Position numbers and translations under genes: made by a program. A stretch of 64,000 nt of DNA from Hirundichthys speculiger (lineage: Eukaryota > Chordata > Actinopteri > Beloniformes > Exocoetidae). Numbering within the stretch: the stretch's first letter is position 1; each line of letters begins with the position of its first letter. The notes under the pieces are model-generated. The model saw only the letters and a list, made by a program, of their open reading frames with translations. It had not been told where the DNA came from and did no database searches. Location: assembly GCA_018398805.1 (NCBI GenBank), contig JAGFBZ010000699.1:1-64000 (forward strand), given 5' to 3'. Positions 33,235-46,000 of this stretch are shown here, in pieces.

Positions 33235-34126
33235 TTCAGGGGAGATTTCTTTTAAAGTTAGCATGATAAACACTACATTCAGTCTTGATAACATACTGGT
33301 TCAAATATAAAATATGAATATCTTACACGTGTTTATAGATATTTTATATATATATATTTATATGTATAGAATTAGGAAAAGGTTGTTCATCTAATTCTTA
33401 AGTCTCTCCTCATAAATATTTCAGTAACATCCTACGGTGCTAACCGGTTGGTCGCGCTAGCAGCCGTAGCTGCAACAGGACCAGGGTCCTCCAGGCGCCT
33501 CGTGGCCTCAAAGGCGGGAAAAAAAAAAAAAAAAAACACCAGCAACACGAGAAGCCAGACATCCACCAAGCTGCAAAGAGAAAGGCTTTTACTTTGGCAA
33601 GAAGGATCTCAAAATAATATTCAAACCTGGAAATACCCCATAAATAGTAGTTCTAGAAAATAGCAGTAGTCGGTCGTCCTTTTCTGCGCGGTTCCTCTGT
33701 GGTTTATCGACTGTGAATGGCAAGCCGGACAATACTTATACATTCTACCATGTTCGATCACACAAACGTCTCAAGGTGAAACTGATGTTGAAGTGCTGCT
33801 GAGGTATATTTAGTCAAATAAAGAATAATAATTCAAGAGAAAAGAAGCACAGGAAGGAAAGACGATGCTACTCCTGCGTGCGGCTTAGCTGAACGTGTAG
33901 CAGGTGTCGGGTCGGATGGTTGGGGAGGTTTTAAAGCTGGTCTACGGGGGCGGGGGCGGGTCACGGGGGGCGGGGTCTACGGGGGGGCGGGGGGTCTACA
34001 CGGGCCTGGCGCCGCATCGACTCCATCAGGAGCTGCAGCAGCGAGGCGTTGGAGTTGGAGCGATCCGGGTTCAGGCCGCTGATCGAGGCGAGAGAAGAGA
34101 AAAAACATCTGTGACGACGCCGACGG

Positions 34127-34305
34127 GCGCACGCGACTAGCGCACCGACGGGCGCACCGACGGGCGCACCGACGGGCGCAGCGACTAGCGCACCGACGGG
34201 CGCAGCGACTAGCGCACCGACGGGCGCACCGACGGGCGCAGCGACTAGCGCACCGACGGGCGCAGCGACGGGCGCACCGACGGGCGCGGCGACGGGGCGC
34301 AGCAA
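34127..34305. repeat. GC-rich 12-bp minisatellite
   Basis: Units alternate between GCACCGACGGGC and GCAGCGACTAGC, about 14-15 in total. Each has one to three CpG. It lies in the presumed 3' UTR of pou2f1. Both strands read open because 12 is a multiple of three, but there is no gene. Confidence 0.93.
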
Positions 34306-34565
34306 CTACCGAGGACAAAAAACCCACTTTGGTTCGAGCTTTCGTTTTATGGCTGAATACGATCACACACACAAAAACTAAAACCCTTTTTCCCCTCGTG
34401 GTTCAGGAAAGTCCAAAAAACTGCTACGGCGACAGAAAACGAGCCTCCGCCCGAACATCAGGGGCGACGCCCAGTTGGTTTAAAAAAAAAGAAGAAGAAG
34501 AAGAAGAAGACAGAGCAAAAAAAAAAAAGGAGAAAAACCTCTGATAAAGAAGCTACTTTCATCAC

Positions 34566-34603
34566 CCCCCCCCCCCCCCCCCCCACCCCCCCCCCCCCCC
34601 CCC
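34566..34603. repeat. Poly-C tract
   Basis: About 38 bp of C with a single interrupting A. Confidence 0.93.
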
Positions 34604-35963
34604 TTATTTTTGGTCATTTGTGCTGCCAATTAAAAATTGAGCTATGAGACACTTTTATCAAATTAAACAAATGTAATCTTTGGAAAATGATCATCAAAAT
34701 ATTGCATTTCTATATTCTGTTACAATGAAGAGATTCTGTTCTCATAAATATATCGACTAGACTAAGCTACACCAACTACACATAGCAGTTATTTTAACAA
34801 ATATTTTTGGTATATCTCAAAGTGTGTGAGTCGGTCCAAAGACCGCAGACAGAATAAAAAGACAGAATTTCATTCCTTCCAGAAACAGAAACTGCAGCTC
34901 ATCAATCCAGTTTTTTTTTTCCTATTTTTTTTTGGTACAGATACTGTGCACAAGTAGATACGACAGTATTACTATTAAAAAACGAAAATAAACCACAACA
35001 CAACAAACCCATCGAGCCGGCGCCACCGTGCAGGCGGGCGCGCTCCGCGACTACCCTCCTGAGAACGCGCCCCGCGGCGTTTCCGCTTCCTGCCTCTCAG
35101 CGTAAAGATAATGTACAGTTTCCCCCCCGACGGGTATCACTAACTAAAAATCACCCTTATTGAAATGCGGCGCCGTGGTGCGGCTCGGTTTAAAGCTCTC
35201 AGTTGTGATGTCATCAGTCATTTTCTGTCAGTGTCTATCATCCACGCCTGGACCGTAACCTCAGCTCAGCGGCGTCCTCGCCGCCGCAGCTAAACGTAAA
35301 ACTCAGTGTTTCCAGAGGAGATCCGGGGGGGCCACCGGCCCCTCCGACCCTTAAAGCAATGATAACCTTTATATCGGCCACTTATTACTTGTTTTTAAAG
35401 CCTTATAACCACGATTAAAAAGTGATAGTTAAATTTTAACTTAATAATAGATTTACAAAGTTCTGAAAATGTCAACAATATAGAAAGTAAGGATAAAGAA
35501 AAGCCTCTAAAATATAAATTTGATATGATTCAAGTCAAGGCCTGACAAAAAAGAGATAAACAAAAAAAGGTGATGCACAAACCACTTAATGATGACAAAC
35601 TGTGTGAAATTAGTAAAATTGTTTTAAGTTTGAATGTTAAGAGAGAAAAGTTTTTGTTTTTGGTTAAAAGTGTTTTAGAGAGAAAAAAGAAAACACGTCT
35701 GATGTATGTACAAAAGGTTTTCCCTCCGGGACTCGCGTCACGAGCATTAGCACGCTAACGACAGCGTCTATGTAGCTTCTGCTTGTGGAGGAGAGAAAAA
35801 AAAAGTGTCGAGAAAATCCGTAAAATCAGTCCGAGAAAGACTGTGAAGAAAAAAATAAAATAAAATCATCTTATTGGAGGTTGTTTTCTTTTTGGTGGCA
35901 GCAGAAAAAAAAGGATTAAATAATGGTAGATACAATGAAGAGAGCGTCGGGTTGTCGGTGACG

Positions 35964-36070
35964 CGCCGCCCGACTCCCTACGTAACGTGATGGGAGCGGC
36001 GCCCGACTCCCTACGTGACGTGATGGGAGCGGCGCCCGACTCCCTACGTGACGTGATAGGAGCGGCGCCC
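35964..36070. repeat. 33-bp tandem triplication with CRE-like core
   Basis: Three units of 33 bp each contain CTCCCTACGTGACGTGAT or a one-base variant, followed by a GCGGCGCCCG-type end. The TGACGTGA core resembles an ATF/CREB site. It lies 50-150 bp past the pou2f1 stop codon. Confidence 0.9.
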
Positions 36071-36119
36071 GGCGTTAGAAAAGCGGGCTGTTGATTCGGG
36101 GGCGTGGCCTCCACCGGCC

Positions 36120-36391
36120 TCACTGAGCCTTGGAGGCGGTGGTGATGGTCGAGGCCTGCACAGGCACGGCGGCCGCGGCGGCTTGATGGTGGGCGTCCGC
36201 GGAGACCTGGAGCCCCCCCGCCCCGGCCGACACCAGGCTGACGGGGTTGCTGGTGAGCAGCGACAGGTTCTGGGGGTTCAGGAAGAGAGGCGTGGTCACC
36301 AGGTTGGGCGTGTTGGCGGCCGAGGTGTTGGCGAACAGCAGGTTGCCACCTTCCAGAGAGGTGATGGGGATGGTGCCGCCCGACGCCAGCG
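36120..36391 (-). CDS. pou2f1: pou2f1 last coding exon (C-terminus)
   Basis: The minus-strand acceptor CTCCTCCACAG| opens the exon, which completes a GCG codon. It then encodes [36 protein letters not shown] and a shorter, alanine-rich end finishing ITTASKAQ, with TGA at 36120-36122. Human Oct-1 has the same [17 protein letters not shown] block and the same ASKAQ end. Confidence 0.95.
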
Positions 36392-37062
36392 CTGTGGAGG
36401 AGAAAAACATACGGCGGCGTGAGGACAGCGAGGATCAGACTCAGTTTGGAGAGCAAAAAATGTATTATTTCTCAGCAAGATTCATTTCCGTTTTCTCTGA
36501 GCGGGATCAAACCTGATGGGCGTGGCCTATATAATCGCTGCAGGAATGATCTGTGGTGGTTTCAGGACAGGTTTCCTCCAGAGACCCTCTGAAGCCTCTT
36601 TTCCTTCGAACTGCACGGTGACGTGTTGCAAAGAGGCGGAGCCAGCAGTGCTGAGAAGCCAGCTGGGACACGCCCACCGATTATCCGTTTATTTAAGCTC
36701 AGTTTATGCAAATCCAGGACGATGATGTACATTACTTTACGGTGATCCCTCGCCAATTCACGCTTTAAGTTCCGCGGTTTTAGTTATTCGTGGATTTTTC
36801 ACAAATATATAATATAAAAAAAGTCGAGAAACAAATCACAGAAACATCTGTGATCTGTTATAGAGCCAACACCTAGTGGTCAGTCGAGGAACTGCAACAA
36901 AACCTATTACCTGATTCGCATTAACCCAAACTGAGGATGCGTGACCCTGACTGACATAATTCACTCGGTGTGTAAATTATTACCATTAGTGAATATATTA
37001 CCATTAGGTTATCTTGATGACCTCACACTAAAGTTTTATTTTAAATATATACACTCCCCAGC

Positions 37063-37099
<37 letters not shown>

Positions 37100-40000
37100 T
37101 CATCCACTCTAATATTTCGTTGGACCGCCTTCAGGCCATCAGGTAAGAACAGATCCATTGATGTAATAACCTGGTCATTCAGTATATTCAGGTAGTCAGC
37201 TGACCTCATTCTTTGAGCTCAGACTGTTGCTGAACCTGGACCTGGAACTGGACCTGGACCTGACCAACTGCAGCAACCCCAGATCAGAACACTGCCCCCA
37301 CAGGCTTGTACAGTAGGCGCTAGGCATGATGGGAGCATCACTCTGGAACAGGATCAATCTGGACTCATCAGACCACATGACCTTCTTCCATTGATCCAGA
37401 GTCCAATCTTTAGCCTTTTTTTCCAGTTAGTCTCACTGATTAGTGGTTTTCTTCAGGCTACACAGCTGTTCAGTCCCAATCCCTGGAGTTCCCTTAGCAT
37501 TGTGGGTGTGGAAAAGCTCTTATTTTCATTATTAAACAGCCCTGAGTTCTGCTGTTGTTTTTCTTTCATTTGATCTCACCAAACGTTTCAGTGATCACGA
37601 TCATTGAGGATTTTTTTCCAGAACATTTCCTCCTGGAAGACGATGGGTCCCCACTATCCTTCCAGTTTTCAATAATGCGTTGGACAGTTCTGAACCCAGT
37701 TCTGGTAGTTTCTGCAATCTCCTTAGATGTTTTCTCTGCTTGATGCCAATGATTTGATCCTTCTCAAACAGACTCACATCTTTTCCACGACCACGGACGT
37801 GTCTTTCATGGTTGTTGAGGAAATGAGGAGAAACTCATTGCACCAGTTGGGGTTAAATAACTTGGTGCCAACTGAAGGATAATCACCCATGCAGTAATTA
37901 TCCAACAGGAGGCTTGTTAAAGCTCAGTTAAATCTAGGTGGAGACTCTTTTTTTGGCGGGACAGTGTAAATCATTTCCGTATTCTTTAATACATGTTAGG
38001 CTTGCACGATAACTGTTTTTTTAAAACTGATACCGGTAACTTTCAGCTCCTAAAGGCCGATAATCGATAACACACACATATACCTAAGATCATTACATCA
38101 ACACTATGAACAAAATTAAAAAATAGTTTTGACTCTTTAAATGAACAGATATTTATTTTACTCCATTGAAAAACTATTGTCAAGCCTCTCAAACATTTTC
38201 ATAAAGCTATCAAACAAACCTATTTGATATCTCACATTAACTTAAATAATGTTCATTACTGACTGATATAAAAAATAAAGGCTCCTTGAACTGATGGAAA
38301 TACATGCATCAGAATTACTAACTGAAAAAGATTAACATTTAAAAAGATTTTGGCTTGTGGTTCCATTTAAATTAATACCTTTAATTAAAGCAAATGAGGT
38401 TCAGTAATTTTTTGTTTTTTTTAATCTCATGGAAGCTTTAGATGAGAGGAATGAGGGGGAGGAGAGACTGCTGCTGGCTTGCGCACGTTAGCATTAGCTC
38501 GCGTTATCGCGATTTCAAAACTTCATGGAAGTGATTGTTATGTTGTAGGTGGCTGATCAGGTTTTACGTATTAAAGCTTGTGCTTCCCTCCTCGTAGAAT
38601 TTACTCGGAGATTCGTCACAAATAACCACCAAACTACCTTCTTCTATGGCGCGGGATCGGGGCCAAAATTAAGACTATTGCGCAGCCGGCGGTGTCTACA
38701 TCCTTGTCGCAGGAGGCTATGTCCAATCCGAAACCGGCTATTGATCTGATCACTGATAGGCCTGCATCAACAACTGAGTGGCCGGCGCCGGCAACTGAGC
38801 AGGCGACTAGTCACGTTACTTGGTCGGTAACCTTCGTGTCGAACCCAGCAACTCATTGGATCGCCTACTGTCGCTGACGTGCGTTATCATTGGAGAGGCT
38901 AACGACTAGCATGCCTAGGTTGGTCACCCACCGGATTGTCTACTCCCTCTGTTATCCATTAGCATGGATAGGCTGGCGTTAGCATTGGAGAGGCTGGCGA
39001 CTAGCATTCCGAGGCTAGTCACCCACCGGATTGTCTACTCCCTTTGTTATCCATTAGCATGGATAGGCTGGCGTTAGCATTGGAGAGGCTGGCGACTAGC
39101 ATTCCTAACTGCGGTCAAGCCAGCCGTCTCTCCTTTTTGCGAAGTCAAGCGAGCCGCTCCAACATTTCAAGTGCTCATGTGTTACAGGCTTTACGGTAAA
39201 TGGACGGCTGCGGGTGAGAAAGTCAGCGCTAGGAGGCCACAGCGTGTATTAATATCCGGTTTCAAAATAAAATGGAGTTATGAAAGGCGTGTAAGTGTGA
39301 TCTTTACTAGTTTTGAATCATTATGTCACATGACCTAGAGGCTATTGAAATAAATTGATGATTAGGAATGTTTAAATGGAATAAAAGAGGTGTATCTCAA
39401 CAGCCAGTGTAGTACTGTGATCATGCACTGATTTTGAGTCATTAGGTCACATGACCTGGAAGCTATTGAGCTAAAATGCTAATATTTATTTTAAAAAATT
39501 AACATAAAATATTAGAAATGTTAAAAAAGAATAAAAAGAGGTGTATCTCAACCAGCCAGTGTAGTACTGTGATCCTGCACTGATTTTGAGTCATTAGGTC
39601 ACATGACCTGGAAGCTATTGAGCTAAAATGCTAATATTTATTTTAAAAAATTAACATAAAATATTAGAAATGTTAAAAAAGAATAAAAAGAGGTGTATCT
39701 CAACCAGCCAGTGTAGTACTGTGATCCTGCACTGATTTTGAGTCATATACAAAAAGAATGCTAGTCGCCAGCCTCTCCAATGCTAACGCCAGCCTATCCA
39801 TGCTAATGGATAACAGAGGGAGTAGACAATCCGGTGGGTGACCAACCTAGGCATGCTAGTCGTTAGCCTCTCCAATGATAACGCACGTCAGCGACAGTAG
39901 GCGATCCAATGAGTTGCTGGGTTCGACACGAAGGTTACCGACCAAGTAACGTGACTAGTCGCCTGCTCAGTTGCCGGCGCCGGCCACTCAGTTGTTGATG

Positions 40001-43000
40001 CAGGCCTATCAGTGATCAGATCAATAGCCGGTTTCGGATTGGACATAGCCTCCTGCGACAAGGATGTAGACACCGCCGGCTGCGCAATAGTCTTAATTTT
40101 GGCCCCGATCCCGCGCCATATTCTTCTGAAACTTTAACGAAGTTCCACGCCGCCATGTTTGTTGTGATCAGCGCTGTGCTGCAGGCTGCATTCAAGGTGT
40201 AACGTAAATTCCACGTTCCCTTGTTTGCTAGTCGTTCTTTCAGCCTTTTCTATTTTTTTTCTTTTTTTATGTGTAACATGTGGGAAAATACTGCGAATAT
40301 CGATTAAAGTCAGCAACTACCAAAATTATGACCGTGTTAACAATTTGTTTTCTGGCATGATTTTCCTGATTGAGAAATCGTTTTTCTGATTATGCTGACG
40401 TTACTTGAACATAACATTCACTGCTGGTCATTCAAGGCTCAGAGGGAGCGAGACACTGCTGTGTTGACAGAAATATAAATGTTATCGGGGCTATTCGTCA
40501 TGATATCAGACTTATTGAGATGACGTCATAATTTCATCAGCCCGTTAAATTATTGGCCCAATAGTTATCCTGCACCCCTAGTACATGTAGCCTTTTATTA
40601 TTAACCCATTCATCTCATCAATACTTATAAATGAAAACTTCTGTTTTCTGTGGTCAGATTTCCTCCTCGATATGTTGATTTCAATTTCATGACCAACAAC
40701 TGGAAGCAGTCCTTGAAGAAACGGTAGTCATAACATTTGTCTTCAGTAAAATTAATAAATACTAGGGCTGGGCAACGATTAAAAATTTTAATCGCGATTA
40801 ATCGCATTATTTCCCTGATTAATCGCGATTAATCGCATTGTATACGCAAAATCAAATAATGAATTCAACAGTAGTGTAAAATCCCCTTTTATTTAAATGT
40901 TCTGCTGCCATATGAACTAAAGTGCTATAACATTTGTTGTTCAAACACTTTTAACATCAGCACTTGTCAGTAACACATATTTAGTGTAAATCTCATCTTA
41001 AAAAATGTAAAATAAAATAAAGCTTATTGCCACTGCCAGGGCATTAATGTCATCCTGTTTTTATATATATATATAAAAAAAAGTCTACAAACAAAATGCA
41101 ACAATATGATTGTGTCTCAGCACAATCAGAACATTAAAACAGGTAATTTCTGAGGTAACAGCAGAAACTTTTAACGGGGAGTTCAACTTGTCAGTTGTTA
41201 CAAATAACCTTGTTTCTGTTGAATCCTCCGTCTGGGAGAACTTTAAAATGGAAATGTCCATGTTACATGTCCATCATGTAACTTTACCAATTCGTGTATC
41301 ATTCATTCTTTCATATTTTTAATTGTCAATCAAAAATTTAAAAAATTAAAAAGTGACATTTAAATATGTTTTTCGTTTTTTAATTTTATAAGAACTAAAA
41401 AAGGAAAAAATGCCTGGGTATTTTTTTAAATATTTCAATTTTAGACTTGGATCAAAAATACGAAATGAAAAAAATGGTCCACAGGACTGAATTTGTTTTG
41501 AATTTGTAATTTGACTGAAAGTCCAGTCCAATGACTGGACTTTCTGTTGTCATTACACATCTGAGCCACTAGATGGAGCTGCACTGCAGTAACCAGCTAG
41601 AGAACAGCAGGACAGTGAACACATGGAGCAGATCTGATGGAACATGGACGAATGACCACAAAGTTTGGTTGCAGTCCAGAATTTTCTTTTTCAGACAGAA
41701 TTGTTAATATTTCTACCTGAGTTGGTACCCGTACTGTTAAGTATACAGATTTTTATCATTTTTCATGTCTGTTCTAGGTTTTTTCGCATGTTTACCTGCC
41801 AATTGTCTTCCGGTTCCGGCCAGTAACCAACCTTTCAAAACAAAAGCATATGAGCGCGTTAACGCGCGATAAAATAATTGTCGGCGTTAATAAATGAATG
41901 CGTTAACGCGATAATAACGCGTTAACTTGCCCAGCCCTAATAAATACATAATAACAAAAAAAAAATGTCACAACCTGACCCATCACAGGTTCTTCTTTGG
42001 TTATACAGGTCATGAGATAAAACTTTAAGCATTCAGCAAGCAATAAAAAACACTGAAAGGAACCCTGGGCGTCACTTGTGAATTCTGCTTTTTTTACATC
42101 TTCAAACCAGCCGTTCAGCAACAAAACATTAAAGGAGCCGTTTGTAAGATTATGGCCAAAACTGGTACTGCAGTCACTTTCAAATTACTGTTGAGCGGCG
42201 TGTACCCTCCCCCTCCTCCCCGACCAGAGGTTGCCAGGTCGGCTGCAGAATGCAGCAGGAACGTAGGCTGCCATGGCAAGCGACGAGTCCTACACAGTAA
42301 GTTTATTTTCTGTTAATTATATTTAATGCTTTATGAAAGATCTTTTCTTTCTTTGATCTTTCGTAACTAGAGGAAATATTTTCCCATTGAGGCGTTTCGT
42401 AATCTGAAAGTTTCGTATGTAGAGGCGTTCGTAAGTAGAGGTACCACTGTATACCACTGTTACCTTGTCCAAGTAAATTAGCGTTAGCCAAACATTTAGC
42501 TATGAATCTTACCTGTCCAGGAGAAAATCAGCAACGTTGGCGTCTGTCTTCAAATTCTTCTCCGCTTTCAGCCGTCTCCATCTATCAAAAGCATCTCCTA
42601 TACAAATCCTTGTTTTATTTCGGACCTTGTCACGACGTAACTCGGATTCATAACGAGGTCTTTTAGGTTTTGGAAAGCTAGACATTTTTTCATCCAACAC
42701 GTTCGTAGCGGCTGCTGCGATAATTAGAGCCGAGCTGGCAACCCGGATGTAGAAACACTACTGACTTCGTGATTGGGAGATAGGTGGAGGGTGGCGCTTC
42801 AGGCCAAAACAAAAAATGACAACATCAACATCAGTTGAGGGCTGCAACTCCTCTTTTTAAACGGGAATATCCTGGCTTGAGTGCTGTTGTCAGTGACATA
42901 AGTATTTGAAATGAACATGATTTTTAAATGTCTGTTGACATATCGGGGTCATTTTATGATTCGTTTTATTAGATCTCTTACATACGGCTCCTTTAAAAAG

Positions 43001-46000
43001 TGAGTGGTGTGTTAAACGCACCTTGAATGGTCGCCAGGGTGCTGTTCCCCATGAGAGCAGGGCTCAGAGCGCTGCCGAGGCCCCCAGGTGCCAGGCTGAG
43101 AAGGGCCCCCCTGAACACACAGAGACAAGATCATTTCCACCAACAACAGAACAGACTGGGACACGTCAGCAGAGGCCGTAACGAGAGGTCTGGACTGACC
43201 CTGGGGAACTGGGAGGACGCCATCAGTCCTGGGCTGAGCCCCGCGGCGGCGGCAGCCATCGCCGCAAAGCTGGCGCTGGCGGGCAACTGGGCGGCGCCCT
43301 GCAGCGCGGCGGACAGCCCCGACGCCGCCACCATCACCTGACCCGTCCCCAGAGTCGTGGCTACGGACGACGGCGCCTGGGTGACGAGCGCCTGCGCCAG
43401 AATGCCGGCTTTGCTGTCTGCGGATGTGGACTGAGTCGTCGTCGGAGTGGGCGGGCTCACGGATGGAGAGCTGGTTGACGTGGCCGCGACAGGTGCAGTG
43501 GAGATGACCGACGCAGTGTTCGTGGCTCCGACTGTTGTGCCTTGAAGGAGAGGAAACGTTACTTTTAATCTCCCTTCCCTCCCTGAAAACAGCACCGTCA
43601 CGTCTTGGACGGCGTTGGTCGTAACTCTGCACCTTCGCCTCATCTTCACTGGCTCCCTGTTCCAACTCAGGGCCGATTCTAGACTTTTATTTTTAGCCTT
43701 TAAAGCTCTTTGACGGAGCTGCTTCGTGCTCCTGCTCCAGTCAGAGCATTAAGGTCATCCAGTCAACCGTTTGGTGCCCAGAACAACAATTAAATCAAGA
43801 GATGATCCAGCTGTTGCATCTAAACTATGGAACCACCTTTAACTCCAAATGTATTCCTCAACCACTTCAGTACCTTTTAAATCACATGTGTCAAACACAA
43901 GGCCCGCGGGCCAAATGTGGCCCGTCACGTCATTGTATGTGGCCCTCGAGAGCTTGGCTTAATTTTAAACCAATATTTTAAAACTTAAAATAAGCTTACA
44001 CCACTTTAGAGTGCAAATTGACAATAAACTACATCTCCCATCATGCATTTCATCGTTACCCACAACGATAACAGCAGCTATGAGCAAGACGATTTTTCAG
44101 AACTGATGGACTTAAAAACCTTTTACTAACTAACCCCAACGTGTCCAAGAAAAGAAAAGTTGATGCACAAAAGTATAACTTTTGTGTAATGTGTGTCAGT
44201 CGTGAAAGAGTTTAATATACGTCGGCATTTTGACAGCAAACACGGAGCTAAGTATGCTAACTTTAGCCTGCAAGAAAAACAAAGAACCACTTCTGCTTCT
44301 GAAACCAGGGTAATGGATACACTTACAACCGCAAACCCTGAGTTTAATATAATAACGACTTAAAGGTGGGGTGGGTGTTGTTTTTTTGCAACACTTTTTA
44401 CAATATTGCCTGAAAACCTTTTCACATTTCCATTGCACCCACTGAAATAAAATGTTTGCAAAAAAAACTAAACATTTTGGTCCAGTCTAGAAGGTATAAT
44501 CAGAGAAAAACTCTGACCAATCAAAAAAGTGATCATCACTATTTTGATTGGCTGCCTAATACGTCCATCAAATATCACCCCTCCCTCCCTCCCTATGGTT
44601 TATGCAGTCGTGAATCATGTGAAGGCGTGGTTTCGAGGGGTGAGCTGAAGAGGAGGAGGCGGAGCCTTTGGGAGGAGGGAGGGAGTGTATATTTTCAAAA
44701 TCTCACTTGAGTTGGATTGTTGGAACCGTTTTTCAAACAACACCTACTCCACCTTTAAATGTTTGAAACTTAAATACGTAATAAATACAGAAACCGTTAT
44801 TTAACATTATATTAATGATTTTATTATGATTTCATTTTCTTGTTACTTGGTCCTTTTAAATCAGGGAGCTAGAATTAAAGACGACTTGCTAGTTTTCACT
44901 TGTTACTGTTTCAGTCTGCTTTTAAATTGTCAAACTCCTGTCTCACCTCAGCAGGGCTTAAAGTAAATAAAAATCCTGAGCCTGAAATTTTTCCGGGGGT
45001 GCAGTCGAATCCAACGCGTACACATTTTAGTCAATTATGCAAACTACTTTTTGGCATTGTGCTGGGAATTTTAGAAAGGTATGGTTATTAAATTTTAAGT
45101 GAAAACATGTGAAACTCAAGCCAATTAATATGATTCACTTAATAACCATTTAATTCAGTCAAGGGCAATTTATACAAAAAAAAAAAAAACAAAAAAAACA
45201 AATTCTATCATTTTTGTTCAAAATATTGTTAAATTAAGTTAGAGGAAATGCATCCCATTTGATCTTGACTCCTCTCCTCTTTAACTTATTTGCAGAGGGA
45301 GTTATTTTATAAGATCTTATTTCTCTGGATGCATCATCCTCAAAAAAGAGAACCATTACATTCAGTATTTTTCCATGTTTTGGGTGGTTGCTTCATCAAC
45401 ATTCAGAGAAAACCTACATCATTTGAGTTGATCAGACAGACGGGGCAAGTTTACCTGTTTATCTGTAAGACAATTCAAGGTGCTTTACATAAAACACGGA
45501 CGTTTCTAGAACTCTGGAACTGTGTCATGTGTGTTCACATAACTGGCATGCTGATTGGAAACGGGCAGTTTTTTAAAGCGTTTTTATCAACCGCTACTTT
45601 TTTTTTTTTTTTTTTTTTTTTTACAGATGTACGAGGAGTTGAGTGATTGTAAATGATAAATAATGTTCCGCAATAAACGAGCACAAATGTATTTTCAAGT
45701 CACAAACAGATTAGTCATCGGGGCCGCTAACTGCCGCTAACTGCTCCCGGTTAACGGCTAGTGTGTTGTAGCGCCGACTGCTGCTTTGTGGCCGGCGTCT
45801 CCTTCGTGACGGTGAAGAGCTTTTTTGCCGCTAGTTGCATAGACTAGCTTGTTGGAGCACAACAAACCCAAACGGCTAACCGTCTCCACCGTCCTCCACC
45901 CTCCTGCCCAGAGACACTTGTTGCCTCCATTCAAACAACCACCAGCTCACCTCAGATGCTGCGTTCAAGACCACTCAGAGATTACGTGTTTGTGTGTGTT

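Larger units (their letters stand above)
30205..36119 (-). other. Probable long 3' UTR of pou2f1
   Basis: No exon-like sequence is seen downstream of the pou2f1 stop at 36120 on the minus strand. The whole stretch is T-rich on that strand, with many simple tracts, and lacks the transposon density of the introns, as expected of a long 3' UTR. A minus-strand ATTAAA (30229-30234), followed by a GT-rich stretch, could be the distal poly(A) signal, which would leave about 100 bp between the two gene ends. Vertebrate Oct-1 transcripts are known for long 3' UTRs. The extent is inferred only. Within it I see simple tracts at 31109-31136, 31742-31776, 31947-31972, 32597-32622 (AC), 32776-32815 (AC), 33201-33231 and 34566-34603. 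Confidence 0.4.
36392..43021 (-). other. pou2f1 intron between the last two coding exons (6.6 kb)
   Basis: Almost all of it past 36741 is mobile DNA: a GTGATCCCT-type scrap (36741-36820), a Tc1-like element (37052-37966), hAT-like copy B (37997-40580) with a foldback element inside, hAT copy 3 (40763-41939) and a TTAA-flanked element (42133-42992). The stretch 36392-36740 shows nothing identifiable. Confidence 0.8.

Noticed and set aside
33961..34372. Frames with GAPVGALVA or CARRCA repeats
   Set aside because: They are translations of the 12-bp GC-rich minisatellite in the presumed 3' UTR.
38692..40073. Two identical 61-codon frames on opposite strands (38692-38877 and 39888-40073)
   Set aside because: They are the two arms of the foldback element; identity reflects the inverted repeat and no protein family is recognised.
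43012..43665. A 217-codon minus-strand frame over the pou2f1 exons at 43 kb
   Set aside because: It runs through the 89-bp intron in a different frame from the Oct-1 reading; the GT-AG exons with Oct-1 sequence take precedence.
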